A DNA stretch of 46,908 bases from an uncultured Eubacteriaceae bacterium. Its GTDB lineage: Bacteria > Bacillota > Clostridia > Eubacteriales > Eubacteriaceae. The first letter of the stretch is position 1. Every line of letters starts with the position of its first letter. Where the stretch lies: assembly GCA_937872065.1 (NCBI GenBank), contig CALMRA010000073.1, positions 1 through 46,908 on the forward strand, written 5' to 3'. Below, one piece after another: positions 23,679-30,844 of this stretch. The translations under genes and the position numbers were made by a program. The notes below the pieces were generated by a model. That model searched no databases and was not told the DNA's origin. It saw nothing but the letters and a program-made list of their open reading frames with translations.

Positions 23679-24232
23679 TATGCCTCTTTTTCTCCTTGAT
23701 TCTCTTTCTGATTCAGGTATGTTGATACGGCTTCCAGATAATGCAGCTGGATATTGCCGTGAGTTCCGATCCGGTATCGCTCTTCAAAGGCGCTCCTCGG
23801 GATCGACTTGCGTCCGCCGTTCGCCGCGCCGTCCCAGAATTCGAACAGCTTTTCACAGGGCAGCAGAAACGCGGCGTCCTCGCTGCGAAACAGGACGATC
23901 AGGAAGGCGAGTCCGTTCTGAGCGGCAAAGGCCTTCATGAATTCGATCTGATGCTCGTGAATATTGTAGAGGGGCAGGTTTGCGATGGCCGTTTCCTTCG
24001 CGTCGAAGCAGACCGGAAAGCCCTGGATATTGCCGATATAGTCGACCGTCGATTTTTTGTCGAAATAAGCCAGCCGGATCGTTCCCCGCGGCTTGTCGTA
24101 TTCCACGGGGGTAATCGGCGTCGGAACCTTCTGTACGACGGCGAGCCCCTGATCCATATAGATCTGGTTTACGCTGTCCAGCGTTTCTTCAAGGTAAGAG
24201 CCTCTCAGGCCCCGGGAATTCCAGGCGCCCAT
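23678..24232 (-). CDS. recU: Holliday junction resolvase RecU
   Basis: Cuts four-way DNA junctions during recombinational repair, the Firmicutes counterpart of RuvC. It has 184 residues, slightly short because the N-terminal tail of Bacillus RecU is missing. Seen: the family opening NSRGLRGSYLEETLD, PTPITPVEYD, the Asp of the active site D64 (STVDYIG), then the nuclease motif FDAKET with D77 and K79, and the later HEHQIEFM. In Bacillus subtilis the acidic residue at the D77 position is a glutamate; Asp is a conservative change. It sits between an RluA-type synthase (TGATG overlap) and luxS (TAATG overlap). In Bacillus recU is next to the PBP1A gene ponA; here PBP1A is about 8 kb away. Confidence 0.93.
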   Translation of the reverse strand: MGAWNSRGLRGSYLEETLDSVNQIYMDQGLAVVQKVPTPITPVEYDKPRGTIRLAYFDKKSTVDYIGNIQGFPVCFDAKETAIANLPLYNIHEHQIEFMKAFAAQNGLAFLIVLFRSEDAAFLLPCEKLFEFWDGAANGGRKSIPRSAFEERYRIGTHGNIQLHYLEAVSTYLNQKENQGEKEA

Positions 24233-25245
24233 CAGCTGTTCCTTTTATCAGATAAGCTGCCGCTTCCGCTCGCTCCGGCTTGAAGTGAACCCAGTGTCTG
24301 CCCGCTGAAAATTCCGCGTATCACAGCCGCGAAATCGTCGGGAAGGGGAGCGGAAACGTCGAGATAGGTCCCGTCATCGTCACGCAGCGCGTATCGGTAT
24401 GCGTGAAGCAGCTGGCTGCGTACTCCGAAGCGTTCCCGCAGATCCCGGTTCACCTCACGGGAGCCGTATTTGGTATCTCCGGCGACCGGCGTCCCGTTTT
24501 GTTCGAACTGGGCCCGGATCTGATGGGTCCGACCCGTAAGCAGGCGAACCAGAAGGAGCGTATAACCGTCTGCCGAGGCCAGGGGCCGGTATTCGAGAAC
24601 GGCTTCCTTTGAATCGTCTCCGCCGGAGCGAGTTTTCATATCCGTCCCGTCTCTTGACAGCCGGCTTCGCAGCTCACCCGGAGAGGTGATCGTTCCGGAG
24701 ACGACCGTCAGATATTCCTTGTCGGTATCGCGGTCCCGGATAGAGGCCAGCGCCCGTTTCTGCGCTTCGTAGTTTTTCGGGAAGAGCAGAACGCCGCTGG
24801 TATTGCGGTCAAGTCTCGTCAGCGGAGCCGGCGAAAAGGTTTCTGTCCCGTGAATAAAGGCGCGCGCAGCTTCCGCCGCGCTGAGCTCCCCGGTATGATC
24901 CGGCTGGGAGAGAACTCCGGCCGGCTTGCTGATTACCAGATAGTCCTCGTCCTCGAAAACAGGATTGTTAAACGAGCTCCGCAGCCCGGACGGCAGCGAT
25001 TCAGGTGAAACGGTCTGCTTCGGACCGCCGCTGAAAGCGGTGATGGTCTCATCTGAAAAATACAGGCGGACGATGTCGCCGTCATGAAGCATCGCCGACG
25101 CTTCCGCACGTCCTCCGTTCAGCTTGATCCGTTTCTTTCTGATCATTTTCTGCAGGAAGCTCTTTCCGGCTTCAGGCAGGAGCTTGATCAGATAACGGTC
25201 CAGGCGCTGGCCGGACGCGTCCGGACCGATCGTATAATCTCTCAT
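24232..25245 (-). CDS. RluA-family pseudouridine synthase (S4 domain)
   Basis: Converts specific uridines of rRNA or tRNA to pseudouridine. It has 337 residues. Domains: an S4 RNA-binding domain at about 10-65 (GQRLDRYLIKLL ... RKKRIKLNG), then the catalytic domain with motif TRLDRNTSG, whose D146 is the catalytic aspartate, followed by LLTGRTHQIRAQF and TPVAGDTKYG. The order matches RluC/RluD proteins. The first residue of the motif is Thr instead of the usual His/Asn. Which uridine it modifies cannot be told. The C-terminal 25 residues are Gly/Ser rich. Start ATG 25245 has GGAAG upstream. First gene of the RluA-recU-luxS unit; a related synthase is at 30845. Confidence 0.92.
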   Translation of the reverse strand: MRDYTIGPDASGQRLDRYLIKLLPEAGKSFLQKMIRKKRIKLNGGRAEASAMLHDGDIVRLYFSDETITAFSGGPKQTVSPESLPSGLRSSFNNPVFEDEDYLVISKPAGVLSQPDHTGELSAAEAARAFIHGTETFSPAPLTRLDRNTSGVLLFPKNYEAQKRALASIRDRDTDKEYLTVVSGTITSPGELRSRLSRDGTDMKTRSGGDDSKEAVLEYRPLASADGYTLLLVRLLTGRTHQIRAQFEQNGTPVAGDTKYGSREVNRDLRERFGVRSQLLHAYRYALRDDDGTYLDVSAPLPDDFAAVIRGIFSGQTLGSLQAGASGSGSLSDKRNS

Positions 25246-25292
25246 CGCGCTTCCTTTCCCTGTTTTAAACTCATAATTTTACGAACTTCTGC

Positions 25293-25298
25293 ATTATA
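25293..25298 (-). promoter_or_regulatory. Extended -10 promoter of the RluA-recU-luxS unit
   Basis: Minus strand: TGTTATAAT with perfect TATAAT (25293-25298), no convincing -35. It lies in the 59-base gap after amrS, so the downstream unit is transcribed separately from the Amr cluster at least in part. Confidence 0.55.
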
Positions 25299-25304
25299 AC
25301 ACAG

Positions 25305-26150
25305 TCAGATATTGCCTTCGTATACGTACTTCAGATGCTTTCTGGCCGTATCTGCGAGGTCGAGGACCTTCTGAACAGGCGTCGGACCGCGGTCGGTCAT
25401 ATGATAGCACGGGAAAAACCGGGTGACATGAAGGACGATATCGGGGCTTACCGATGCGAGAAACGACGACAGCTCGTCCATTTCTTCCGTACTGTCATTT
25501 TCGCCCGGGATCACGAGGGTCGCGACTTCCACATGAGAAGACGCCGCCGCTCTTCTGATATTGTCCTTGACAACCTGGAGCGTACCGCCTACTTTTTTAT
25601 AAAAGGCTTCGGAGTAGCTCTTCAGGTCGATATTGAACGCGTTCGTATAGGGCAGCACCGCGTCGAGTGTCGCCGTTTCGGTCCAGCCGTTTGTCACAAT
25701 CACGTTCTTCATGCCGGCGCCGTGTACGAGCTTCGCGGTGTCACGGACGAATTCCCATCCGACAAGAGGCTCGTTATAGGTATAGGCGACGCCGATATTC
25801 CCCTGAGGGGCAAGCTGCTGTGCGCGCCGGCAGAGCTCCTCCGGCGTGATGTCGTCAAACCGGATATCCGAGCCGTCCGTCATCGAGATCTCGTAGTTCT
25901 GACAGAATGGACAGCGCAGGTTGCATCCCCAGGATCCGACGGACAGGATCCTTGATCCGGGGAAGAAGCGCGCCAGGGGCTTCTTTTCGATCGGATCGAG
26001 GGCCGCAGCGGTTATCTTGCCGTAATTATCGTCGATGACCGTTCCGGAGACACAGCGCCGGGCTCTGCAGAAGCCGAGACCTCCCTCCGGAATCCGGCAG
26101 TGTCTCGGACAGGCCGTACAGACGGTCTTCGTTTCGTCTTCTGCGTTCAT
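25305..26150 (-). CDS. amrS: AmmeMemoRadiSam system radical SAM enzyme (AmrS)
   Basis: Radical SAM protein of 281 residues, third gene of the AmmeMemoRadiSam cluster. Seen: the radical SAM CxxxCxxC at C76, C80 and C83 (WGCNLRCPFCQNYE), preceded by an N-terminal cysteine set C11, C14, C18 and C28 that could hold a second metal centre, and downstream SAM-binding segments (NIGVAYTYNEPLVGWEF, MKNVIVTNGW). The fold resembles pyruvate formate-lyase activating enzymes, which suggests it makes a glycyl-type or substrate radical, but the true target is unknown. Its ATG overlaps the AMMECR1 gene's TGA (ATGA). The three genes occur together in many anaerobes and archaea; a physiological role is not settled as far as I know. 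Confidence 0.9.
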   Translation of the reverse strand: MNAEDETKTVCTACPRHCRIPEGGLGFCRARRCVSGTVIDDNYGKITAAALDPIEKKPLARFFPGSRILSVGSWGCNLRCPFCQNYEISMTDGSDIRFDDITPEELCRRAQQLAPQGNIGVAYTYNEPLVGWEFVRDTAKLVHGAGMKNVIVTNGWTETATLDAVLPYTNAFNIDLKSYSEAFYKKVGGTLQVVKDNIRRAAASSHVEVATLVIPGENDSTEEMDELSSFLASVSPDIVLHVTRFFPCYHMTDRGPTPVQKVLDLADTARKHLKYVYEGNI

Positions 26151-26662
26151 TTGTGACGCACCACTTCGAAACGTTCGAGCATAATCGGTTCTTCCGGAGC
26201 AATTCCGCCCTTCTGCATCGCGATTCCGACCTGTTCTTCCGGCGTATCCACCCCTTCGAGATCCGGCAGCAGAAGACCTCTGCGCCTGCCGTTTGAGACG
26301 ATCACACCGTAACGGTGAACGTCCAGATCGTCAAGCGAATAGATCTGCTCCGGTTCTCCGAGTACATCCACAGAATAGACCAGATCCGCGAGCTCGTCCT
26401 GACGGACCGGTCTGAAGCGGGGATCGCCGGTTCCGGCCGATACCGCGTTGTTCATTATTTCGTCAGCCAGACACGGCTGAACGGGGCCGATCGTTCCGAT
26501 GCAGCCTCTGAGCTGACCGTGCTTTTTCAGCGACACGAAGGCGCCGGCACGGTCCTTCGTCATCTCGTTCGGAAGTGCGGTGCGGTCCACATCGGGCATA
26601 TGCCCTGTCGTCACATAGCTTTCAAGCGTTTTTCTTGCAAGATCTGTATATGCGTCACCCAT
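26147..26662 (-). CDS. amrA: AMMECR1 domain protein (AmrA)
   Basis: Cytoplasmic protein of 171 residues belonging to the AMMECR1 family. Seen: the family motif QLRGCIGTIGP near residues 50-60, followed by the conserved DPRFRPV and a C-terminal LLPDLEG-VDTPEEQV. The conserved LRGCIG is thought to form the functional groove, though no reaction has been proven in the family to my knowledge. Start ATG 26662 has CGGAGA upstream. It stands between the Memo-like gene (61 bases) and AmrS (four-base overlap). The three families co-occur so consistently that they are treated as one system. Confidence 0.92.
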   Translation of the reverse strand: MGDAYTDLARKTLESYVTTGHMPDVDRTALPNEMTKDRAGAFVSLKKHGQLRGCIGTIGPVQPCLADEIMNNAVSAGTGDPRFRPVRQDELADLVYSVDVLGEPEQIYSLDDLDVHRYGVIVSNGRRRGLLLPDLEGVDTPEEQVGIAMQKGGIAPEEPIMLERFEVVRHK

Positions 26663-26723
26663 TTTTTTCTCCGTTCATTTTCTTCGTTGCAGCAGAACAG
26701 TGATTTCAGCGCCCGACGGCAGT

Positions 26724-27527
26724 TCAGCTCTGATCGGGAATGAATTCGGCGCAGGCGTATCCGACTCCGTAGGGTCCCTCGTAGGACAGGAACCGGGTCT
26801 TGTATTTCAGTCCGTTCAGCGCGCCGGCCATGATAATGAACGAGCGGAGCCCGCATTCGGCTGCGCGGTCGCAGAAGCCTTCGTCAAAATCGAGCAGCTC
26901 GGGCAGTTTGTCGCGTTTGATGATCGAGACGAGCTCGCTGTCAAATTCGGGGCCTTCCGGACGATAGCCGTAAGGGCCGTCCTTTTTGAGCACATGAGAC
27001 AGGTCGCCGGATGCGATCAGCACGATCCGTCGTCCGAGCTGATCGGAGGCTTTCGTAATTTCTTCTCCGAAACGGTAATGCGTTTCCGCCGACATGCCTG
27101 ACAGGCCGATTCTGACAAATTTTGTCGATCCGATCAGGTCGCGGATAAAATACAGCGGAATCATAAACGCGTGGTCCAGCTCCGGATCCTGCTCTCCGAG
27201 AAATCCCGCGGAGATCCGATCCTCTTCACTGAAATCTGCGATCTGTTCGGCAAGCTCCTGATCGTAGGCGATATGAAAGTTGACCTGGGGCGCCCCGAAC
27301 TGCGCGAAGCTGCCCGACGCTTCGCTTCCTGGTGAAATATGAATATAATCCCGATACATGATCGAATGAGGCGTCGTGATCACGACCGTTTCAGGCTTCA
27401 GCTCCCTGATCTTCGCTGCGATCTGCTCGTAGCTTTCGACTGTTTTCGGAATGCCGTCTTCCTGGCCGCGCCCCACTGCGGGGATGATCAGCGGCGGATG
27501 CGGAACAATAAAAGCACCGACTAACAT
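26724..27527 (-). CDS. amrB: Memo-like/extradiol dioxygenase LigB-fold protein (AmrB)
   Basis: Protein of 267 residues with the LigB-type dioxygenase fold used by Memo proteins. Seen: the N-terminal FIVPHPPLIIP (H10), TTPHSIMYRDYIHI, DHAFMIPLYF and IASGDLSHVL, the set of conserved histidines and acidic residues found in this family. Some members bind metal; catalysis has not been shown for bacterial Memo-like proteins as far as I know, and human MEMO1 is a related protein of debated activity. AAAGGAGG stands directly before the ATG. It heads the cluster followed by amrA and amrS on the same strand. Confidence 0.9.
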   Translation of the reverse strand: MLVGAFIVPHPPLIIPAVGRGQEDGIPKTVESYEQIAAKIRELKPETVVITTPHSIMYRDYIHISPGSEASGSFAQFGAPQVNFHIAYDQELAEQIADFSEEDRISAGFLGEQDPELDHAFMIPLYFIRDLIGSTKFVRIGLSGMSAETHYRFGEEITKASDQLGRRIVLIASGDLSHVLKKDGPYGYRPEGPEFDSELVSIIKRDKLPELLDFDEGFCDRAAECGLRSFIIMAGALNGLKYKTRFLSYEGPYGVGYACAEFIPDQS

Positions 27528-27582
27528 TTTTTCCTCCTTTGTTTTCCAGATCGAATTTCAGGTTTCTTTGGATATAAGTCTA

Positions 27583-27588
27583 TATAAT
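27583..27588 (+). promoter_or_regulatory. -10 element upstream of the VanZ-RDD gene
   Basis: Perfect TATAAT (27583-27588); no good -35 can be placed. The leader contains a 7-bp inverted repeat TTTCCTG (27600-27606)/CAGGAAA (27615-27621), a small hairpin that ends on the ribosome binding site. Confidence 0.4.
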
Positions 27589-27629
27589 TAAAAACTGCGT
27601 TTCCTGCTTGGAAACAGGAAAGGAGTATG

Positions 27630-29249
27630 ATGGATTCAAGTTATCTGAGTACGCTCGAAGCGTCCTTCTATATCTTTCCGATCATTGCCGCGGTCCTCAC
27701 CGTTCCTTATCTGCTTTATGAATATCATAAGTTCGGCGGCATTCCGCCTATCCGAAGCTTCCTCTTCTTCTCGTTTATTCTGTATCTGACATGCTGTTAT
27801 ATCCTTGTCGTGATGCCGCTTCCGACGATTGAGGAAGTCAGTCAGATGACGGGACCGGTGACAGACTTCCGGCTGTTCGGTTTTATTGACAATATACGCG
27901 AATACACAAATTTTGTTCTGACAGATCCCTCGACCTGGGCGGAAGGCTTCCAGAGCGTTTATGTTTACGAACCCTTTTACAATATTCTGATGACGATCCC
28001 CTTCGGGATCTATCTGAAATACTATTTCAACTGCGGATGGTTCAAGACGATTTTCTTCGGCTTCCTGCTGAGTCTCTCGTTTGAAATGCTGCAGCTGTCC
28101 GCGCTGTTCGGCCTGTATCCGCGGCCATACCGTCTGTTTCAGCTCGACGATCTGCTGCTCAATACGTCCGGCGCGGCAATCGGATGGATTCTGGCGCCGC
28201 TGTTCACATGGATGCTCCCGAGCCGGGAAAAGCTCGATCAGATCAGCTATGAGCGCGGTTCGAAGGTCTCGGTTATCAGAAGAGGCGCGGCGTTTCTCGT
28301 AGACGGCTTTATTCTGATGGCCTTCATGAATCTGATAAGCAATCTGCCCGGTTTTGAAGCCTTCGATATTCTGAACGGGGAAGGCTTTACGGCAAGCTTT
28401 TTTGCCTTTTACATCGGAGCTTTCCTGTATTTTATCGTTCTTCCGTGGATTACACGCGGCAGAACACCAGGGAAAATGCTCGTGGGCCTGCGGGTAGTTA
28501 CCGAGGACGGCAGAACGCCGTCTTTTAAACAGTATCTGATTCGCTACGGCCTCGAATATCTCGTCGCGCTTCCGGCTCCGGTGCTGGCGGTTAAAGTTTT
28601 TCAGTACACAGAATATACAAACGGGCTGCTCGACATTTTTCTCGTGATCATCTCGGGATGTTTCCTGGTTTTCTTTATTCTGTTCGCGTTTCAGATCCTG
28701 ATTTCGCTGTTTACCGGCGAAGCAAGGCTCACAAGCGAACGGATGTCGAGAACAAAGATCATCAGTACGCATCGTGCCGGTCAGCGGGCCGGTTCGGACT
28801 CCCGCAGGGCGCCGGATCAGAATCCGGACGGCCGGATGAATAATCACCGGGAACATAGAGCATCATCCGCCGGAAATAACCGGACGGTTACGTCCGGTGC
28901 CGACGGAAACAGGAGACCTTCAAGCCGGTCCTCGTCGGGCTGTCCGTCCTCAAACAGGGTGTCTGCAAATCGTACGTCGTCAAACAGAGCTTCTTCGAAT
29001 CGAGGGTCGTCAAACAGGATACCCTCAAACCGGACGATCTCAGACCGTACGAACGCCGGTGCGTCCCGAAACAGTCAGACGGTCGATACGACTTCCGTCC
29101 GTACCCGGACCGGATTAGATACCCGCAGTCTGAATACAGCGGATTCGTATGGGAAGCAGACTCGCTCCGCATCCGGAATCACAGCAGGACAGACACAGCG
29201 GACGACTGAAGACGGACGGAACATCCTGAAGAAACGGCGGAGCAGCTGA
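27630..29249 (+). CDS. VanZ-like and RDD-domain membrane protein with pentapeptide-repeat tail
   Basis: Integral membrane protein of 539 residues built from two unrelated domains. VanZ-like part (about 1-205): five hydrophobic helices with the conserved FGIYLKYYF and SLSFEMLQLSALFGLYPRPYR/DDLLLNTSGAAIGW segments. RDD part (about 215-375): begins RRGAAFLVDGFILMAF and includes RGRTPGKMLVGLRVV, with helices to match. The last 150 residues are soluble and Ser/Asn/Arg-rich, with seven tandem 5-residue repeats at about 440-474 (SSNRV, SANRT, SSNRA and so on). VanZ domains are linked to glycopeptide tolerance in a few cases, RDD to osmotic or sodium stress; no specific role can be assigned. The second of two adjacent ATGs is preferred from the spacing of AAGGAG. 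Divergent from the Amr cluster. Confidence 0.88.
   Translation: MDSSYLSTLEASFYIFPIIAAVLTVPYLLYEYHKFGGIPPIRSFLFFSFILYLTCCYILVVMPLPTIEEVSQMTGPVTDFRLFGFIDNIREYTNFVLTDPSTWAEGFQSVYVYEPFYNILMTIPFGIYLKYYFNCGWFKTIFFGFLLSLSFEMLQLSALFGLYPRPYRLFQLDDLLLNTSGAAIGWILAPLFTWMLPSREKLDQISYERGSKVSVIRRGAAFLVDGFILMAFMNLISNLPGFEAFDILNGEGFTASFFAFYIGAFLYFIVLPWITRGRTPGKMLVGLRVVTEDGRTPSFKQYLIRYGLEYLVALPAPVLAVKVFQYTEYTNGLLDIFLVIISGCFLVFFILFAFQILISLFTGEARLTSERMSRTKIISTHRAGQRAGSDSRRAPDQNPDGRMNNHREHRASSAGNNRTVTSGADGNRRPSSRSSSGCPSSNRVSANRTSSNRASSNRGSSNRIPSNRTISDRTNAGASRNSQTVDTTSVRTRTGLDTRSLNTADSYGKQTRSASGITAGQTQRTTEDGRNILKKRRSS
28947..29051 (+). repeat. Seven tandem 15-bp units coding for Ser-Ser-Asn-Arg-X
   Basis: In-frame repeat within the tail of the VanZ-RDD gene. 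Unit by unit: SSNRV, SANRT, SSNRA, SSNRG, SSNRI, PSNRT, ISDRT. The DNA shows recurring TCGTCAAACAG, so it arose by duplication. Confidence 0.85.
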
Positions 29250-29329
29250 ATCTGCGCTGATGCTTCAGCCAGCCGTCCGGAGCTGACTGTTCCGGACGAT
29301 ATATGTTAAAACTGTCGTTAAAACAGCTG

Positions 29330-29884
29330 TCAGATCTCGCTGATTTTTGTTACGGTCGTTTTCTCAAGTCCCGGTCGAACCTCTTCATGCTCGACATTGA
29401 ACAGTTCGGACGGGATCGTTTCCTCAAGTCCGGGAATCGAAGGCGCATAGATGAAGCGTCCGCCGGTTTTCAGACAGCCGAGAAGGTTGTAATATGCGAG
29501 CGTCAGGCCCTCGAGCGCATCGGATTTTTCGCTGATCGCAGTGTTGATCGTTTCTGCAACGCCGATATTCGAAAGTATCGTGCCCCACTGATTCTGACCG
29601 AAGTTGGAAACGGTCCAGCTTGCATTTTTAATGAACGGATAGTCCGGCACGTCGATATCGGCGCCGTAGGCCTGAAGTCCCTGCATGCGCAGCGCGAGTA
29701 CAAGCTGAGGATCCGGTCCGCAGCTTACGTCAAGAACGGGCTCCATCGTCGTTTTCGAATCCAGGCCGAACAGTTTCATCTGAAATTCGCCAGAATACAG
29801 AGAATTAATCCGGCTGCGGCCTTTATCATCGGATGTCTGTTCGGTCGCAGCTTCGTTCTGCGGATTCTTTTTTTGATCTTCCAT
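29330..29884 (-). CDS. Degenerate SAM-methyltransferase-like protein
   Basis: Unrecognised protein of 184 residues. Seen: a charged, Gln/Glu-rich N-terminal tail of about 40 residues, then a Rossmann-like segment EPVLDVSCGPDPQLVLALRMQGLQAYGADID that looks like methyltransferase motif I with an acidic end of strand two. What follows is shorter than a normal methyltransferase (AYYNLLGCLKTGGRFIYAPSIPGLEE corresponds to the RLLKPGG strand and its successor), with no clear substrate domain. It may be a small methyltransferase, or an inactive relative that binds SAM. Start ATG 29884 has GGGAG upstream. It is convergent with the VanZ-RDD gene, with only 80 bases between, and divergent from radC. Confidence 0.72.
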   Translation of the reverse strand: MEDQKKNPQNEAATEQTSDDKGRSRINSLYSGEFQMKLFGLDSKTTMEPVLDVSCGPDPQLVLALRMQGLQAYGADIDVPDYPFIKNASWTVSNFGQNQWGTILSNIGVAETINTAISEKSDALEGLTLAYYNLLGCLKTGGRFIYAPSIPGLEETIPSELFNVEHEEVRPGLEKTTVTKISEI

Positions 29885-29946
29885 GCTTTTTCTCCCGATT
29901 TATAATCTATTTTAATGGTCTGTTATAGATATATACCCTGTACAGT

Positions 29947-29974
29947 TTGCCTGCCTAAAATTATTTGTTATAAT
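29947..29974 (+). promoter_or_regulatory. Promoter of radC
   Basis: -35 TTGCCT (29947-29952), 16-base spacer, extended -10 TGT-TATAAT (29966-29974). A palindrome CTGTACAG (29938-29945) abuts the -35 on the upstream side. Confidence 0.65.
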
Positions 29975-30001
29975 CCCGTAAATTCATGAATGGGAGAAGT
30001 T

Positions 30002-30745
30002 ATGAAAAATTTTTCAGTCACGCGGGAACAGGAAAGCTTAAGACCGGTTAAAAGGAACTGTATTATGGAGCTGGCTCCGGAGGAACGTCCGCAGGAGCGT
30101 ATGATCGCTTCAGGTCCCGAGGCTCTCTCAGACGCCGAGCTCATCGGGCTTATTATCCGCAGCGGCAGCAGAACCAGCAGCGCGGTGGATCTCGGGCGCA
30201 AGGTGCTCGATGTTTATCAGGGTGATCTTCGCCTGTTTTATAAGGCAAGGATTCCCGAGCTGTGCCGAAACCGGTCGCTTGCCGGTATCGGGGAAGCGAA
30301 GGCGTGTCAGATCATGGCCGCGCTCGAGCTTGGCAAGCGTATTTTTGAAGAACGCAGCCGTCCCCGCAGGGAGATCATTTCGTCGGCAGATGATGCCGGC
30401 GCCTACCTGACAAATAAGCTCAGCTATGACAGCCAGGAAAATTTCTGTGTCCTGCTGCTTACGGCGAAGAATGAGGTTATCGATTTTGTCGTCGTGACGA
30501 CTGGAACGCTGACATCTTCGCTTGTTCATCCGAGGGAAGTTTTCGCACCGGCGATTCGGGCTCATGCCGCGAAGATTATCCTTGCGCACAATCATCCGAG
30601 CGGCGATCCGAGTCCGAGCGGAGAAGACAAGGCTGTCACACGGGAACTGGATAAAGCGGGCGAGCTCCTGCAGATTCCGGTGCTCGATCATATTGTCGTC
30701 GGTCGGGGAAGATATATCAGTATGAAAGAACTGCGGTTTTTCTGA
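30002..30745 (+). CDS. radC: RadC family DNA repair/JAMM-domain protein
   Basis: RadC family protein, 247 residues. Seen: an N-terminal UPF0758-type helical domain with two helix-hairpin-helix-like stretches (LSDAELIGLIIRSG; RSLAGIGEAKACQI) and a C-terminal JAMM metalloprotease-like domain with the full zinc motif HxHx10D: H196, H198 and D209 (HNHPSGDPSPSGED). The name comes from an old repair phenotype; the biochemical activity is not established. The start at 30002 has GGGAGAAG directly upstream; the ATG four codons earlier lies upstream of that site. Own extended -10 promoter. A strong promoter for the next operon follows. Confidence 0.93.
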   Translation: MKNFSVTREQESLRPVKRNCIMELAPEERPQERMIASGPEALSDAELIGLIIRSGSRTSSAVDLGRKVLDVYQGDLRLFYKARIPELCRNRSLAGIGEAKACQIMAALELGKRIFEERSRPRREIISSADDAGAYLTNKLSYDSQENFCVLLLTAKNEVIDFVVVTTGTLTSSLVHPREVFAPAIRAHAAKIILAHNHPSGDPSPSGEDKAVTRELDKAGELLQIPVLDHIVVGRGRYISMKELRFF

Positions 30746-30785
30746 ATTTGCTTTCGATTACAGCTTAGTCAGAAACCGGCATCAG

Positions 30786-30814
30786 TTGCGAACTTCTTTT
30801 AATTCCATTAGAAT
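30786..30814 (+). promoter_or_regulatory. Promoter of the RluA-pbp1A-nth operon
   Basis: -35 TTGCGA (30786-30791), 17-base spacer, -10 TAGAAT (30809-30814). Transcription from about 30821. Confidence 0.7.
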
Positions 30815-30844
30815 GAATATATTATGACAATGGAAGAGGTCTGT

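Noticed and set aside
28947-29051. CRISPR array or microsatellite of foreign origin
   Set aside because: The 15-bp repeats are in frame within a gene, vary at the third and fifth positions, and have no spacers.
29250-29329. Terminator after the VanZ-RDD gene
   Set aside because: An 8-bp stem exists (29274-29281 with 29291-29298), but no T tract follows on either side.
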